Assembly (NCBI GenBank): GCA_012274445.1
Contig: JAAROD010000015.1
Location: 2,790,001-2,854,000 of the forward strand
Origin: Sclerotiophoma versabilis
Lineage: Eukaryota; Ascomycota; Dothideomycetes; Pleosporales; Didymellaceae
DNA length: 64,000 nt
Direction of reading: 5' to 3'
Under the pieces are notes generated by a model, which was not told where the DNA came from, searched no databases, and saw only the letters and a program-made list of their open reading frames with translations. Positions 43,599 through 54,755 of the stretch are shown here, one piece after another; position 1 is the stretch's first letter; every line of letters starts with the position of its first letter. Made by a program: the position numbers and the translations under genes.

Positions 43599-45129
43599 TA
43601 CGAAGACCTTGAAATCTGAAGCTTGGAGACTGAGCGAAAGATCGTCCCTGTAGGTCATCTACCTGGCGACCGGTCCTTCTTATCAGTACCATGTTCTTGT
43701 TTGAGCTTCCAAGTTTAGTCCGGTGCTCCGCTGCACACAGGGCCACACGGAACATCCTCCAGCAGCTCCATCCAGTTTATCAGCGTATCTTCTGCACGTG
43801 GGGAGGCTACCCTGGTGGAATCTCTTGGTGTTGGAAGGAGGCTGACGGAAAACAACAAGAGTCGAGCGACAAGGTGGGGAGCTAGCGAAGGTGGCTAAAG
43901 CGCCAAGTGCCAACCTCGTGCCAAGTTGCACGTTGCAGCGCACGTTGCGTAATGAAGGAACAAGATTTGGAGGTTGTAGATAGCCGACAACGAACCGATG
44001 GTGTACCTGCCGAGCTGAGCTTGAGGTGTTCTCGGCGCATCCTTCTGTACGTCACCATGTTGGGTTTCTCAGCCCACGACCCTTTCTGTAGCATTGGGAC
44101 CATAAATCTGGCCGCTGAATGTATCGTGGTTGCTTGCATTCTTGCATCGCTTTCGAGTTATGGTGATCAGGTTGGGTATGTCAAGCTAGGTGAATACTAC
44201 GAGGTTCAACAAGCGATTTGCGAATCTAGACGGAGTTCTCCAGGTAGCTGGGGAACACACTTCGAGCTCCTCAGGTCTAAGTTGGTTGAACATCTTCGAT
44301 CCGGCAACACGAAAACAAAGCTTGCTGGTGCTGTGGCATACTTGACAAGATCCAGGAGCTCCAGCTCATATGTCTTCCAGCAGCCTTCGTAGCAGTTGAA
44401 CACATAGCACCATCTGAAGTACAGGATACAGGCTCGTGACTTAAATTCGGCGATAAGTTCTCAATATGGCAAGTCCGAAGTCCAGGTTGTCTGGAAGTGG
44501 GCGTGCACCGTCCCTGAATTTTCAGCTATAGCAGCGGTATCGTTGAGCTATAGGTTTCCCTTCGAATGCTCTGAGCCTGATGGTGACACTTCCTGGCACA
44601 TCGTTGTAAATATTCGTCGTATTTCCGGAGGTAGCTTGCTAATGAATGCGGACTGTAACGGATCATAAATATTCTTTTTGCCATGCTCCCTGATCAACGA
44701 CACTATGTATGACCGTAGGCATGTTTCCGGCGTTGTAGATCTAGGTATCTCACACGGTTGTGTTCTGACTACACAGCCTCCGCTTCTAGGTTTGATGAAG
44801 CACATCGCGCACAAGACGAGAGGATCGCCACACACGCAGAAGAAACCATTGCAAGCAAATGCTCCTGTAATCCTGGCCGCTTTGTCAATCCCGACTCTTT
44901 TATATGGAGTATTCCTCTTCAAGATTGAAACTGTGTTGCTGTTGTTGCGAGAACGAAGAAGTGAGGTGAGGTCGAGTGGAGTAAGCTACAGCCTGACAAC
45001 TGCTAACCTACCCACCCAATCAGAAAACAGCACTACCCCTCAGGGGAGAAATCACGAATTCGCGCAAGGTCAAGTAGTGCAGGACGTGATTGATACTTTT
45101 GATCCACAGTAATATTAGTCCACGATGAT
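43599..45129. other. Intergenic region with small unsupported frames
   Basis: A plus-strand frame at 43907-44392 and a minus-strand F-box-like fragment at 44548-44922 (listed separately) lie here. The former has no recognised family or clear promoter. The rest shows nothing I can name. Confidence 0.4.
44548..44922 (-). pseudogene. Possible F-box-like gene remnant
   Basis: A 124-residue frame contains SAFISKLPPEIRRIFTTMCQEV, resembling the opening of the 2EXR/F-box-like families seen at 33089 and 41120. The frame stops about 15 residues after this and no downstream domain follows. The N-terminal half is Cys-rich and unfamiliar. It may be a degraded copy, an exon of a gene I cannot assemble, or chance. 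Confidence 0.25.
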
Positions 45130-45579
45130 CTAGCCCAAGTGTGCCTCAGCCTCGATCTCGATCCTCATTGTCTTGTACAGTGCGATCACCTGCACGCAGG
45201 TCAGGAGCGGACCGTGAGCCTTGAACCGCTCGTTCATATTCCGAACTATATGTTCGAAAATCTGGTCAAGTGGCACCGTAATGTAAAAGCGGAGCTTGTA
45301 AACCTGGTCTAACCCTTCGCCGCCAGCTTGTTGGAGAGCGTGCTCCACGTTTTCGAACGCTTGATTGACTTCGTCAGAGATTGACTCAGGGTACTCTTCG
45401 GTGAGTCGATCCCATCCACCTAGAGCCTGTAAGAACACTTCGTTTGATATACGAGCCTTGGTTATACCTTGACCAGAGATTTTGATGCGGTTGTCGATGC
45501 GAACAGCCTGGCTGTAGTTGATCTCTTTCTTAGAGCGTTCGCCGAAGCCTTTGTAGTCGAAGTACTGCAAATGAGACAT
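45130..45579 (-). CDS. RidA/YjgF-family protein
   Basis: Two exons (45579-45468, 45419-45130) encode 133 residues. The 48-base intron 45420-45467 (CAAG|GTATAACC...CTCTAG|GTGG) has no stop and is a multiple of three, so the unspliced frame stays open. Splicing restores SGQGGWD, which is expected in this family. RidA proteins hydrolyse reactive enamine/imine intermediates; fungal members of this subgroup are often only distantly related and their substrate is unknown. Other family landmarks are YSQAVRIDNRIKISGQ, EVNQAFENVEHALQQAGG, and QVYKLRFYITV. TATATAAG on the minus strand at 45638-45631 places transcription start near 45605, which favours the Met at 45579 over upstream in-frame Mets at 45648 and 45621. 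Confidence 0.88.
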   Translation of the reverse strand: MSHLQYFDYKGFGERSKKEINYSQAVRIDNRIKISGQGITKARISNEVFLQALGGWDRLTEEYPESISDEVNQAFENVEHALQQAGGEGLDQVYKLRFYITVPLDQIFEHIVRNMNERFKAHGPLLTCVQVIALYKTMRIEIEAEAHLG

Positions 45580-46973
45580 ACTTTTGAGGTTGAAGTTTGA
45601 TGGTGGCCATCTTGTAGACATCGACCAACCCTTATATACTTTATTCATCGTTACCTTTTTCTTGATTTATAGTTAGTTCTCAGCTGTTCTGACAATCACT
45701 TGCCAATCTCCACTGCTTGCCAAGCTGCGATTCATCAGCAAATTTCAGGCATCCCACACCTTCTTCGCAGAGGGATGCTGGGCGAAGCATTCCGCCTATT
45801 GCTGATGTCCTGCCAAGAGCGTCAGGTTTGGTGGTTGAAGAGGTGGGATGGTGTTTACTTAACGCCGCAGGATCGACGCTGACAAATGAGCGGGTCCACT
45901 GATGTAATGCCAGCAGCGAGCACAGCTTCACATTAGTGTCTTGCCTGCACGATTTCAAGTGTACTGTATTCGTTGCCATTTATTTTGTGCAGTGTTTGAA
46001 ATGGCTATCGTATTGGCTGAGGGCCAAGGGTGACTTCCACAACGGTTACTATCGTCCCAAGAGACTATGCGAGCGCCCTTCTGATAATATTCTCTTACAG
46101 CGAATATCGTATGCCGCTGAACCTCTACCGACAGTACACGGACTGATCTTGTAGGACAAAGCCTGATTCTATGTCCTACTATGGATTATGAGCTTCGAAA
46201 ACAGGTGCAGAATCCGCCCACTGACCCGAACTATCTCGCTTCCAATAAGACGATATAGATGATTGTACCAGGTTGAATTGGGGGGGGGGGGGGGGGGGTT
46301 GATATATCATGCACTGGAGGATTGAAAAACCAAAAGCAGAATCCTCGGCAATTTGGCAGGCCTTATATCCTGCAAACTCGTCCTCTCGCGCCGCTTCAGC
46401 TCATCAGTAGAGTGATCGAGTGCCACGCGTCTCTTGAGTGGAATGTTATCGAGACTAGGGTCGGTGTGACTGCTGAATATTGGTGTGTCTAAACAGGTAG
46501 ACTCCAGAAATTCAAGGTGGATAGGGAGAATCCTTAACTTTTGTATTTGTGTAGGATTCTGAGGTATGTAATCGCATCTCGATGTGTACAAGCCGTGCGA
46601 AGAAGCTCGTTTTCGAAGACCCATCCACGTCGACCTAAACACCAGCATAGTTCAATAATCTGTAGCGTTCTGGCTTTCAAAGTTCTATCTTTGAACTATT
46701 ATAAAGTGAGATATTCATTGTGCGATGATAAGGACTGGTTTTGAACTTTGATGTCGCTTTCTACTGTATTTGGGTCTCTGTTCAATTGGCCCGTCTTCAA
46801 AAACGACCTTTGGACCAAGCTTTCAGCGACCGTCCCTTAGGTGAACTGAATGGAATTAGAAATCATTAAGACAGAATGCCAAGGTAGAATTCTCATGCAT
46901 GCGCTATGGTATCCCCAAAACAATCAACGCTCGCTAATATTTCTCAAACAGATCAATGCTTTCTTTCGACCAT
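45580..46973. other. Intergenic region with a 19-base G run
   Basis: Promoter of the RidA gene at its left end and 3' flank of the PEP mutase-family gene at its right end. Apart from the poly-G tract at 46280-46298 I see no distinct feature and no convincing gene. Confidence 0.5.
46280..46298. repeat. 19-base poly-G tract
   Basis: An uninterrupted run of G follows GGTTGAATT and precedes TTGATATATCATG. Such runs can form G-quadruplexes and are prone to length errors in sequencing. Confidence 0.9.
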
Positions 46974-47976
46974 TCATGCACCCTTCGTGTAGGAGTTGCC
47001 ACCAGCCGCTTGGTCGAACTCCACCAAATCGTCTAGGCCACAGACTTGGAACAGCTCCTTCGGTCCGTATCTCCTTCCGTCCTCCTCTGCAGGCTCAACA
47101 TTGCCTTTAGTCTTTAGCTGTCGTACTGCCTTCCTGACAGCAGGGTACACCATCTCGAATGCTAAGCAGGGGAAGATAGCAAGCTTATATCCGATCTCTT
47201 TGCACTCCTTGACACCGAAGTCAGGTGAAACGCCGCCAGGCACATTGTTGAACAAACAGGGTGTCGGCGCGAGTTCTTTGCATGCGCGCTCAGCGTCTTC
47301 GCGGGTTGTGACGCCTTCCAGGAAACAAGCATCAGCACCCTCGACAATGGCGACTCGGAGACGTTTGATGGCTTCGTCGTAACCGTACCCTTGCAGGGCG
47401 TCGGTTCGTGCGATAATGACAATGTCGCCGTGCTTCTCGCGAGCCATGGCTGCTGCCTTGATCCTTGAGGCGTATTCGGAAATGTCGACCAATTTCTTGC
47501 CCTTCAAATGACCACAACGCTTGTTGAGGACTTGGTCTTCGAGATGCAGACCAGCCACACCGGCACGGATGTATTGCGCTACTGTTCGACCGGCCATAAT
47601 AGGGCCTCCGTATCCAGTGTCTGCATCTGCGATCAGTGGTACGCTCGGGTCGAGGTTGGCGATCATCTCGGCATTAGCCTTCATGTCGTTCATGGTCGCA
47701 ATACCCATGTCTGCCATGCCTAATCTGCTCATTGTGGTACCTGCGCCCGTCTGCATGCAGCTGTTAGTCCTAAGCCTTAGTTCCGCGGAGCGTGGTCCTC
47801 GAGTACCAATTACGACGTACCATGTACAGGCAATCGACACCTTCCTGCAGCGCTATGCGCGCCGTAAAGCCATCGTATACGCCGGGGCATGCAATGAACT
47901 TTTCCGGATCTGCCAGCATTGCCCTTAACTTCTGGACTGCTGTCATTGTGCTTGTGGTGTTGGTGATCGAACCCAT
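46974..47976 (-). CDS. PEP mutase/isocitrate lyase-family carbon-carbon lyase
   Basis: Two exons (47976-47821, 47750-46974; intron 47751-47820, ATG|GTACGT to TGCAG|ACG) encode 310 residues. The TIM-barrel signature is PLIADADTGYGGP, with metal-binding Asp94 and Asp96, then GLHLEDQ and NKRCGHLKGKKL at 128-139. The Cys in the KRCGH loop marks lyases (oxaloacetate acetylhydrolase, methylisocitrate lyase, 2,3-dimethylmalate lyase) rather than true phosphomutases. The sequence fits the fungal PEP mutase-like group often labelled carboxyvinyl-carboxyphosphonate phosphorylmutase. I cannot tell oxalate-forming oxaloacetate hydrolase from dimethylmalate lyase by eye. No signal peptide is present, so I expect a cytosolic enzyme. 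Splicing joins LYM to TGAGTTMSRLG, a conserved substrate-binding block, which supports the intron. Confidence 0.9.
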
Positions 47977-49670
47977 CGTCGGAATGTGTGCTGTTCAGGT
48001 CTTGGCTTGCAACAGATGTAAATTCGCTACCTGAAATGTTGAGGGTGTCGTTGATTCAACACAACAAAGAAACAACGATGTCTGACCAGGGAACTAAGCA
48101 AATTCAAACAAGATCTAGGATCGACGTAACCTGAAGCTAAGGAAGTATAGAGCCGAACTTTGTTCTTGAAGCTTATAAAGTGTGTGCCCTTTGATGTTCA
48201 CCAGGATAAGGACCTCGGTCGGCGCCGAGTTGCTAATTGTGTGGAGATTGTCGCCAATTTCTCTTCCTTACGCGGAAACGGAAGCCATCTGCGAGCCAGT
48301 AAAACGATTTTGTTGCGCATAAGGGTCATCAGTCTCCATCCAGAACGAACTTGGGTGCGTAGTTGCCATGAAAAGCACCCCGCAATGCTTGTGACGTAGC
48401 GTACGAGGCCGAGGTTCGCCGGGTCTCTTACCGATGGCCGCGCCGCCATCAGCCCTCAGTGGTTCGAAGTTGAGCAATACGAGCGCAGAAAAGACTGGTG
48501 CATGATCTTTCGCCGATTAATAGGTGGGGACGTCCGGAGTAATGCATGCGAGGGGTGAGCCGTGTGTGGGGTGTCGGTATGTTTTCGTGGGATAAGGTCT
48601 AGCTCACAGCACAGTGAGTGAAGGACTCGCAGGTCTGATACGAGAGCACACTAGAAGTATGTCAAATGATGCCAAAGAAACGACAAATTATGACGTGTCC
48701 ATATGCATGCTAGATCAGCCTTGAGTGCTCCTAGAGAACAATGCTGGTAACTCTTGTGGTACTGTGCTTGGTGGACAGATGTTGTTTCCATACCGGTGCA
48801 GTCAGATCTCGTGGTTCCGGTAGCGATTACGACCGCTGGATATGATGTTACTCAATGCATGGACGAAATTTGCAGTACTCACCGTCGTGTGACCCATTGA
48901 GTATATAATTGACCGAGAAGCTCGTACCTGGACTTGGATCAGCGGCCTTACGCTCAATCCCTGACTTCGGCGAACTCGGCCTCACTTCTCAGTTACCCGA
49001 TGCCTATAAACGTGGCAACCCCCTTGCCCTAAGGCAAACATATATGGCAACTTCTTTTTCAACACCCCATGAATAGTCTTGTAGTTGATTCAGCCCTGGT
49101 TTATGGGAATCCTTGGTTTCGCGCCAGCTGGTGGGGGATTGTTTCATTGCGGCTTATACTGACTTAGCTTGCTATCGAACACTGGTCGGATCCCAATCCG
49201 TGGAGAAGAGATGATGCAAGACCTCATTAACCGCCTCACCACACTGAGAACCCTTGCCAAGGACCTCCATATCTCAAGACGATCCTTGTCACAATCTTAG
49301 TGAAAGCGATCTCGTTCACTTTCCAGTTCACCATTCCATGATTTCTTGAATCCGGGGGAAGGCTTGTCTTCGCTGCGCAGCCTCTGCACACTTTGTCGAA
49401 GCATTTTCGGCCAGAGCGAGCTGTGCACTCGTCCACTCGTTTGTATAAGGCCTTGGTTCGCATCTTTAATCCGATTACGAGGTTCGAATATCTCGTCAAT
49501 ACTTTTGTGGCACGACAAACTGCGCTGGTTTGGGGTCGTTTGCGCTCGATCGATCTCTTGGAGTCGAGTTGGAGTTGAGTTGGTAACCCAGCCCCGTCGT
49601 CTTTGTTGATCCTCTCCGCACGCCTGGGGAAATATGGTCAACATTGATTCAGAACACCTTGTTGATGCCT
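47977..49670. other. Intergenic region between lyase and transcription factor
   Basis: About 1.7 kb. Short overlapping frames at 48.2-48.5 and 49.2-49.65 kb have no recognisable family. TATATAA at about 48902 is not followed by a supportable reading frame. I call nothing here. Confidence 0.45.
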
Positions 49671-51976
49671 TCAGCCGAAGGTATACCCCATATTGCCAAC
49701 ATTCTGTGGCATCATGGGTCCACCTATTGGGCCCAGAGGGGCATTGGGGAACTCGCTGTTCGAAAATTCAAATCCGGCAGCCCAGTCGTAATCCGGAAAC
49801 TGATCCAGCATCGGTGGTACGTTATAGTCAGATCCGTCCCAGGTGTCGAAGCTCATCCCTGCTGAGGGGTCAACGTGCAGTTGCGGGTTGATTAGGCTCG
49901 GATCGAATTTTGTAAGAGGTTGTTGCGCTGTAGGCATTGTCGATGGTGCTGTGTTTGACACAGGAAACTTCTGATCCTGGGTCTGTATGTATGCTTGATG
50001 TTGTGTCAATTGAAGTCGGACAGGCATTGAGGAAGTTTGCTCACGGGGTGTGCCAGGCTGCGTCGCTTCGTTCGACACGTTTATAGCCTCATCTCCATTA
50101 TACGGGTTTTGCATGTTGCCGAACTCTTCCCTCCAATACCAGAACATATCGTAGCTGACGCTCATGCTTAACCTGGTTCGCAATCGCAAACCAAGCGACT
50201 CAATACGTCCATCCTTCCTGCGGAAAACCTTGTTGCTGTTCCAGAGGTCGTGCATGATCATAGCCGTGCGCATTCCAATATCCCCTGGTTGTAAAGAGAC
50301 ATTCTTAAGGAACTGCACTGCTTGAAAGAACGCTTGTTCTCCGGCAGCAAGGTCTAGGTGTTGAGCGAGGGGGCTTCGGACGAGCCTGAGGATAGAGAAT
50401 CCAGCGAGACAAATTGTTCTGTCAAGAAACGATTGCGAAACAGATGCAAGGTTGACCGTCTCAGTCATTGCAGTTGCGGTGTTGATTGTGGAGACGCAAA
50501 GTGAGTAAAATCGAGACATGCCATCCGCATCAGGACTCATAGGATGAGCGAAGAAATGGAAAGCCATTACATGAATACGAGCACAGTTGAGTTGGAGCAT
50601 ATCTGAGTTGATCAGTTATGTTGTATCAAATTTGAGGGGCTGAACTGACCTAGATCGCTCGGAGCGGATGGTGCTAGGCTAAGAAGCTGAGAATCGAAGA
50701 TACTGATGAGGGATCGCAGCACGCGCACATCGCACTTAATCGACTGTAGGTTGGTCTTCCCCATTGCGACGATGGCGCGCAACAGGATGACATAGACTTT
50801 GTGGAGGAACTGAAGATCGGCTGGCAGATAAGGGATCATATCCTCTCGATCCCTTTCGTCAGAATCAAAGAAAGACTCCGCAAGTGGCGGGATACCTTCA
50901 GCGCAGCTTGTCCTAAGAGACATTAGTCGGTCGGTCTTCGTTGCGTCTACATTCATCGTACCTTATGGACACAATGACACAGCACAGCCATATTCTTGCT
51001 CGGAACACTTTTTGCTCCTGGTCTTTTTTGACAGGCATCCTGGCAAAGTCTTGTCCTACACCTGAAATATGGAGGCCAATCTGGGTGGCCAAGTGAACTG
51101 CAGAACCACACATCAGGTAAGTCATGTCTTTGTACATGGAATTTGTTGGCAACCGCCATGTACAAAGAAGAAGAAGGCCTTGAATCACAGGCATTGGTGA
51201 TGATCGCAATGCCATTGATGAAAAAGCCAGAGGCGTGATGAGTTGACTTGACTTGTCGAGAACATTTGGGTCGTCGGTATATCTTCTCGACCCGATTACA
51301 ATAATGGTCCAGAAGAGGAACGGTGATAGATCGTAGTAATCGTTTGGTCCTAACGATGCATCCAGAATGGGAAAGAGGGGATGATATTGCGTGAAGAATC
51401 TAGGGAGGATGTCAGAAAGAGAAGAATCACGGACGATGGGGTGCAATACAGCATGAAGCAGTCGTCAATGCGTTTGGGATCGAGGACATAGCCTTCCAAC
51501 ATACGTGGAATTGTACCGTTCGCCCCGGATCCTTTTCTAGTTGGCGGTCTTGATTCGAAGCCTGGTGACATCGAATGTGATCCGTCGGTCCGCCCAGAGG
51601 GATCTGAGTAGGTTCCCGACTGATCGCGCTCTATGTCCATGTTTGGCGACGCAGTTGAATGAGGATAGTTGGAGTCTGTTGTAGAGCCTGGCGCCTGACT
51701 ATGTCTCATGTTCCATCGCAGCTCTTCCAACTCCCTCCGCATCTCAGCTTTGGTTTGTCGAAGGTTCCTGGTTGATGTAGGCAAAATTCTACATTCGAGG
51801 CCCATCTTCTTGCAACGACTACATGGGTCGTGCGGCACCTTGTGTTGCTCAACATCACATCGGATCTAATCAATCAGTCATTGCGTCTATTGTTGTGGTG
51901 TGTTGCAGGTGGCGGGGAGGGGCTTTACCTTTTGCTGGCGACATTCGACGCATGCCTTCCGCCTGGGGGTAGTCAT
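49671..51976 (-). CDS. Zn2Cys6 fungal-specific transcription factor
   Basis: Five exons (51976-51929, 51865-51450, 51399-50962, 50912-50650, 50602-49671) encode 698 residues. The Zn2Cys6 binuclear cluster is split by the first intron and restored by splicing: Cys9, 12, 19, 30, 33 and 39, in ACVECRQQKIRCD and PCSRCKKMGLEC. A Glu/Arg-rich linker follows (QTKAEMRRELEELRWNM), possibly a dimerisation coiled coil. The middle homology region begins at IDDCFMLFFTQYHPLFPILD and spans most of exons 3 to 5. The C-terminus is Gln/Pro/Asn-rich with acidic and aromatic residues (DPSAGMSFDTWDGSDYN), suggesting an activation domain. The cluster resembles the Leu3/War1 type, but the target genes cannot be told. 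The four introns are 47-63 bases and each restores frame. Confidence 0.9.
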
Positions 51977-54755
51977 ATCGGAAATCCTTCGCCTAGGGTA
52001 TCCACAATCGGTGAGTTGTACTGAAACAGCCCTACACAGCAACCGGTTCGCTCTCAATCGGCGAAATAAGGCGTATATGTGTAGGGAGGAAGCTCGCCTT
52101 GAAGCGGAGAGGGACCACAGCGAAGAAATTAGCTTTCTACGTCGTCATAGGACCTGCTGCAACCGGTGCGAATCGGAAGGCGGGGAACAACCGAAGAAGG
52201 ACCGCTAGGGAGATCTTTGTTGTGTCTTTGGGGTTGAATTTTCTTTACTCTCGCTCTGAGCCCCAGAAGTTTCTCTTATAAATCTGGCGGTTTAGTGCTA
52301 CGTGTTAGAGCCAATGAGGCTATTGACTGTGTGTGGTTGATGCTTGTATCAGCGGTGGATCACAGCGTGAAAATCCCCATGCCCAGATATGCCAAACTTT
52401 AATTGTTCTAGCGCGCTTCTCGGGGTACACGTCCGCCTGTGCCATGGAAATCGATGAGCGCGTTCTTACAATATGCATCGTAACTGCCGGGTTGTTGAGC
52501 AACCAAGCCTTCATGTCAGATATCTTGCGAAATCGAAGCGTGGCGAATATACGCCAGACTGCGGTTGCAGTTCCGTCCTCGACCTCACCCCTACCCTTCC
52601 GGTGACCGTCAAACCTTTTTACCGCCATGCTCCCAGCAAAAGCCAAACGTGTTTGGTGGAGACCTGAAATGCAAGCGTGCCTGATCTTCCTCGCTGTCCA
52701 CATAGCTTGGCCTCTTGCAGCTTAGTAACGAGCCGGTACCTGTGTAGCTTCACTTTGCTGCTATCATGAACAGGCACTACTCGGGTTACACAGCTAGCAG
52801 CGCTCGGTTCAAGCCATTAATCTCGTACGAATCCACTCAGCCACCAACCGGTGATCGAGACAGATGCTGGCAGCTCATCCGCGCGCCACACCTACTCCAG
52901 GCACAGACAGCCCCTGTTCATATGGTTTCGTACAAATCTTGCACATGCCAGATGCAAATCATCCACGTGGTGAATGACAGCGGAGTCTCCAATTACCGCA
53001 CGCGCAACTTGGCAGAAGTTTTCTCATTTGATGGCAGCTGGGCAAGGTTGACTCTGAACTTGCGCATGGCGTGCCCGGACATGGACTTGAAGTTGAGCCT
53101 CGTGCATAGTAAGCCCCACGGACAGTAGCGTATCCGTTGTCGCTGAGAGCATAGCTGCTCTTGTCGCCGCTGTCTTGCATGAGGCAAAAGCAACCCAGCC
53201 GGATCTAGACTTCCGCGGGAACGCCTGGGCGGGACACCTGAAAGCATTCCAACCCTCATCTTGCACGCGCAACTGTTCGCAGAAGCGTCTGCTGCAACAA
53301 CCAATTGTGTAAAGCTGGACTATCGTTTGACCAAAGCTTCGGCACATGACTCCCGTTCTCTAGACACGCCATCGCATGACCTCCACTCCAATCGCGACTC
53401 TCAGCCTCAATCCTCACCCTCTTCACTAGCTTGGGGATCTCTCCACAGCCCCATTGCGGAGGGCAGGTTAACCGTCGCATCTTCCATTCCTCCGGGTTCC
53501 TGATGTCCGCGGATAGACGAACGCAGCAGAGCATAAAGACGGCTCTCGTACTGCCCGTATTCAATTGTGGCGCGTACGTTGACTTCAATCAATGCCCGGT
53601 CTTAGTCTCCAGCTTCACAAAGCACAACGTGAATGTTAGAGGATCGATCCCTGTCCTTCCTGAGGAGCGAATTTCCCGAGGGCGAAAGGAACACAACCCC
53701 TGGATGATCGACATGCAAGCCTCCATCCAAATAGGATAATCGCGCCCAGAGAGCACATTGTCTCGAGAAACATACGGATTGGGGAAGCACGTTTGGGGGC
53801 TGATACTATGAGCCACCTGAGTGTCTAGGTATACGCATTATCCAGCAGTCCATTTTTGTCCACTGGCATTTGCATTCCAACTTTCAGGGCGCAAACCATC
53901 TACTGCTTCTTTGCTGCAAGTCGTGGCAGGCTTCAAGATACTGAACACCTACACCACACGCTGATCGAAGAGCGATTTTCAATCTAGGGTACGCTACCAC
54001 AAATTACACTGATACGGGAGCACTGAAGCGGATTGACGGAATCTTACCGCCCCTTAGAGCAAGACATCGCCATCAATGCAGATATTTCCATGCCTTTGGT
54101 ACACCAGGAGATATCTAGGAGAAATGTCGGTCCTCACAACGAGCGTCAATGCATCGAGCCAACATTGAGCATCAACGGTCATGTAGCGCCATCAAACAGC
54201 GCATTAAAAACACATGACATAAAACAGATATCGTCGATTAATATGCGTGTCAACACACTCCGACCGTCTCAGCATCACATCACTTACGCATGGACCTTGA
54301 CACAAAGGCCCGATTCGGATGTCGGCAATGCCTGGTGTCGTGCATGAGCGGATGCGTGCAGTCACCGACTCACCAAAGAATGAATCAGGGCCGTGTAACA
54401 ATAAAAACAACAGTCTTAAGACACGATGGCTGATGCGAAAAGCTCCTCAATGAATTTCTAGATCAAATATCTACATAGCGGTCTAGGATATCGTGAATTG
54501 TGCCTTACACGGCCGTTAACAGCTGCCGCCCTCATCAGCACAACATGCAGCTCTATATGTCACACAGATCAAATAAACCTCCCCGGCCCTACCAAGGGCT
54601 CAAAAACCACTGGGACCCGCCCAAGCAGCGAAGCGCTCGCCGATACCCAAAGTATGGTTGGTGTAGAAGAGTAAAAAGCACAGAAACCGCTATGCCAAAA
54701 TGCCTGTCTAACGCCAGATCTGAAGATCCCAAGAATATAAACATGTGATGCGCGC
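51977..54755. other. Gene-poor region, 2.8 kb
   Basis: The left end is the promoter of the transcription factor and the right end the 3' flank of NAD kinase. Frames at 52.3-52.7, 52.77-53.13 and 53.4-53.8 kb overlap on both strands, lack introns that would extend them and match nothing I know. I see no RNA gene or repeat of note. Confidence 0.45.

Noticed and set aside
43907..44392. 161-residue plus-strand frame with a hydrophobic stretch
   Set aside because: Unknown family, no clear promoter and no splice signals; not enough to call a gene.
49470..49500. GGTTCGAATATC, resembling a tRNA B box
   Set aside because: The last bases do not fit GGTTCGANNCC, and no cloverleaf or A box could be placed upstream.
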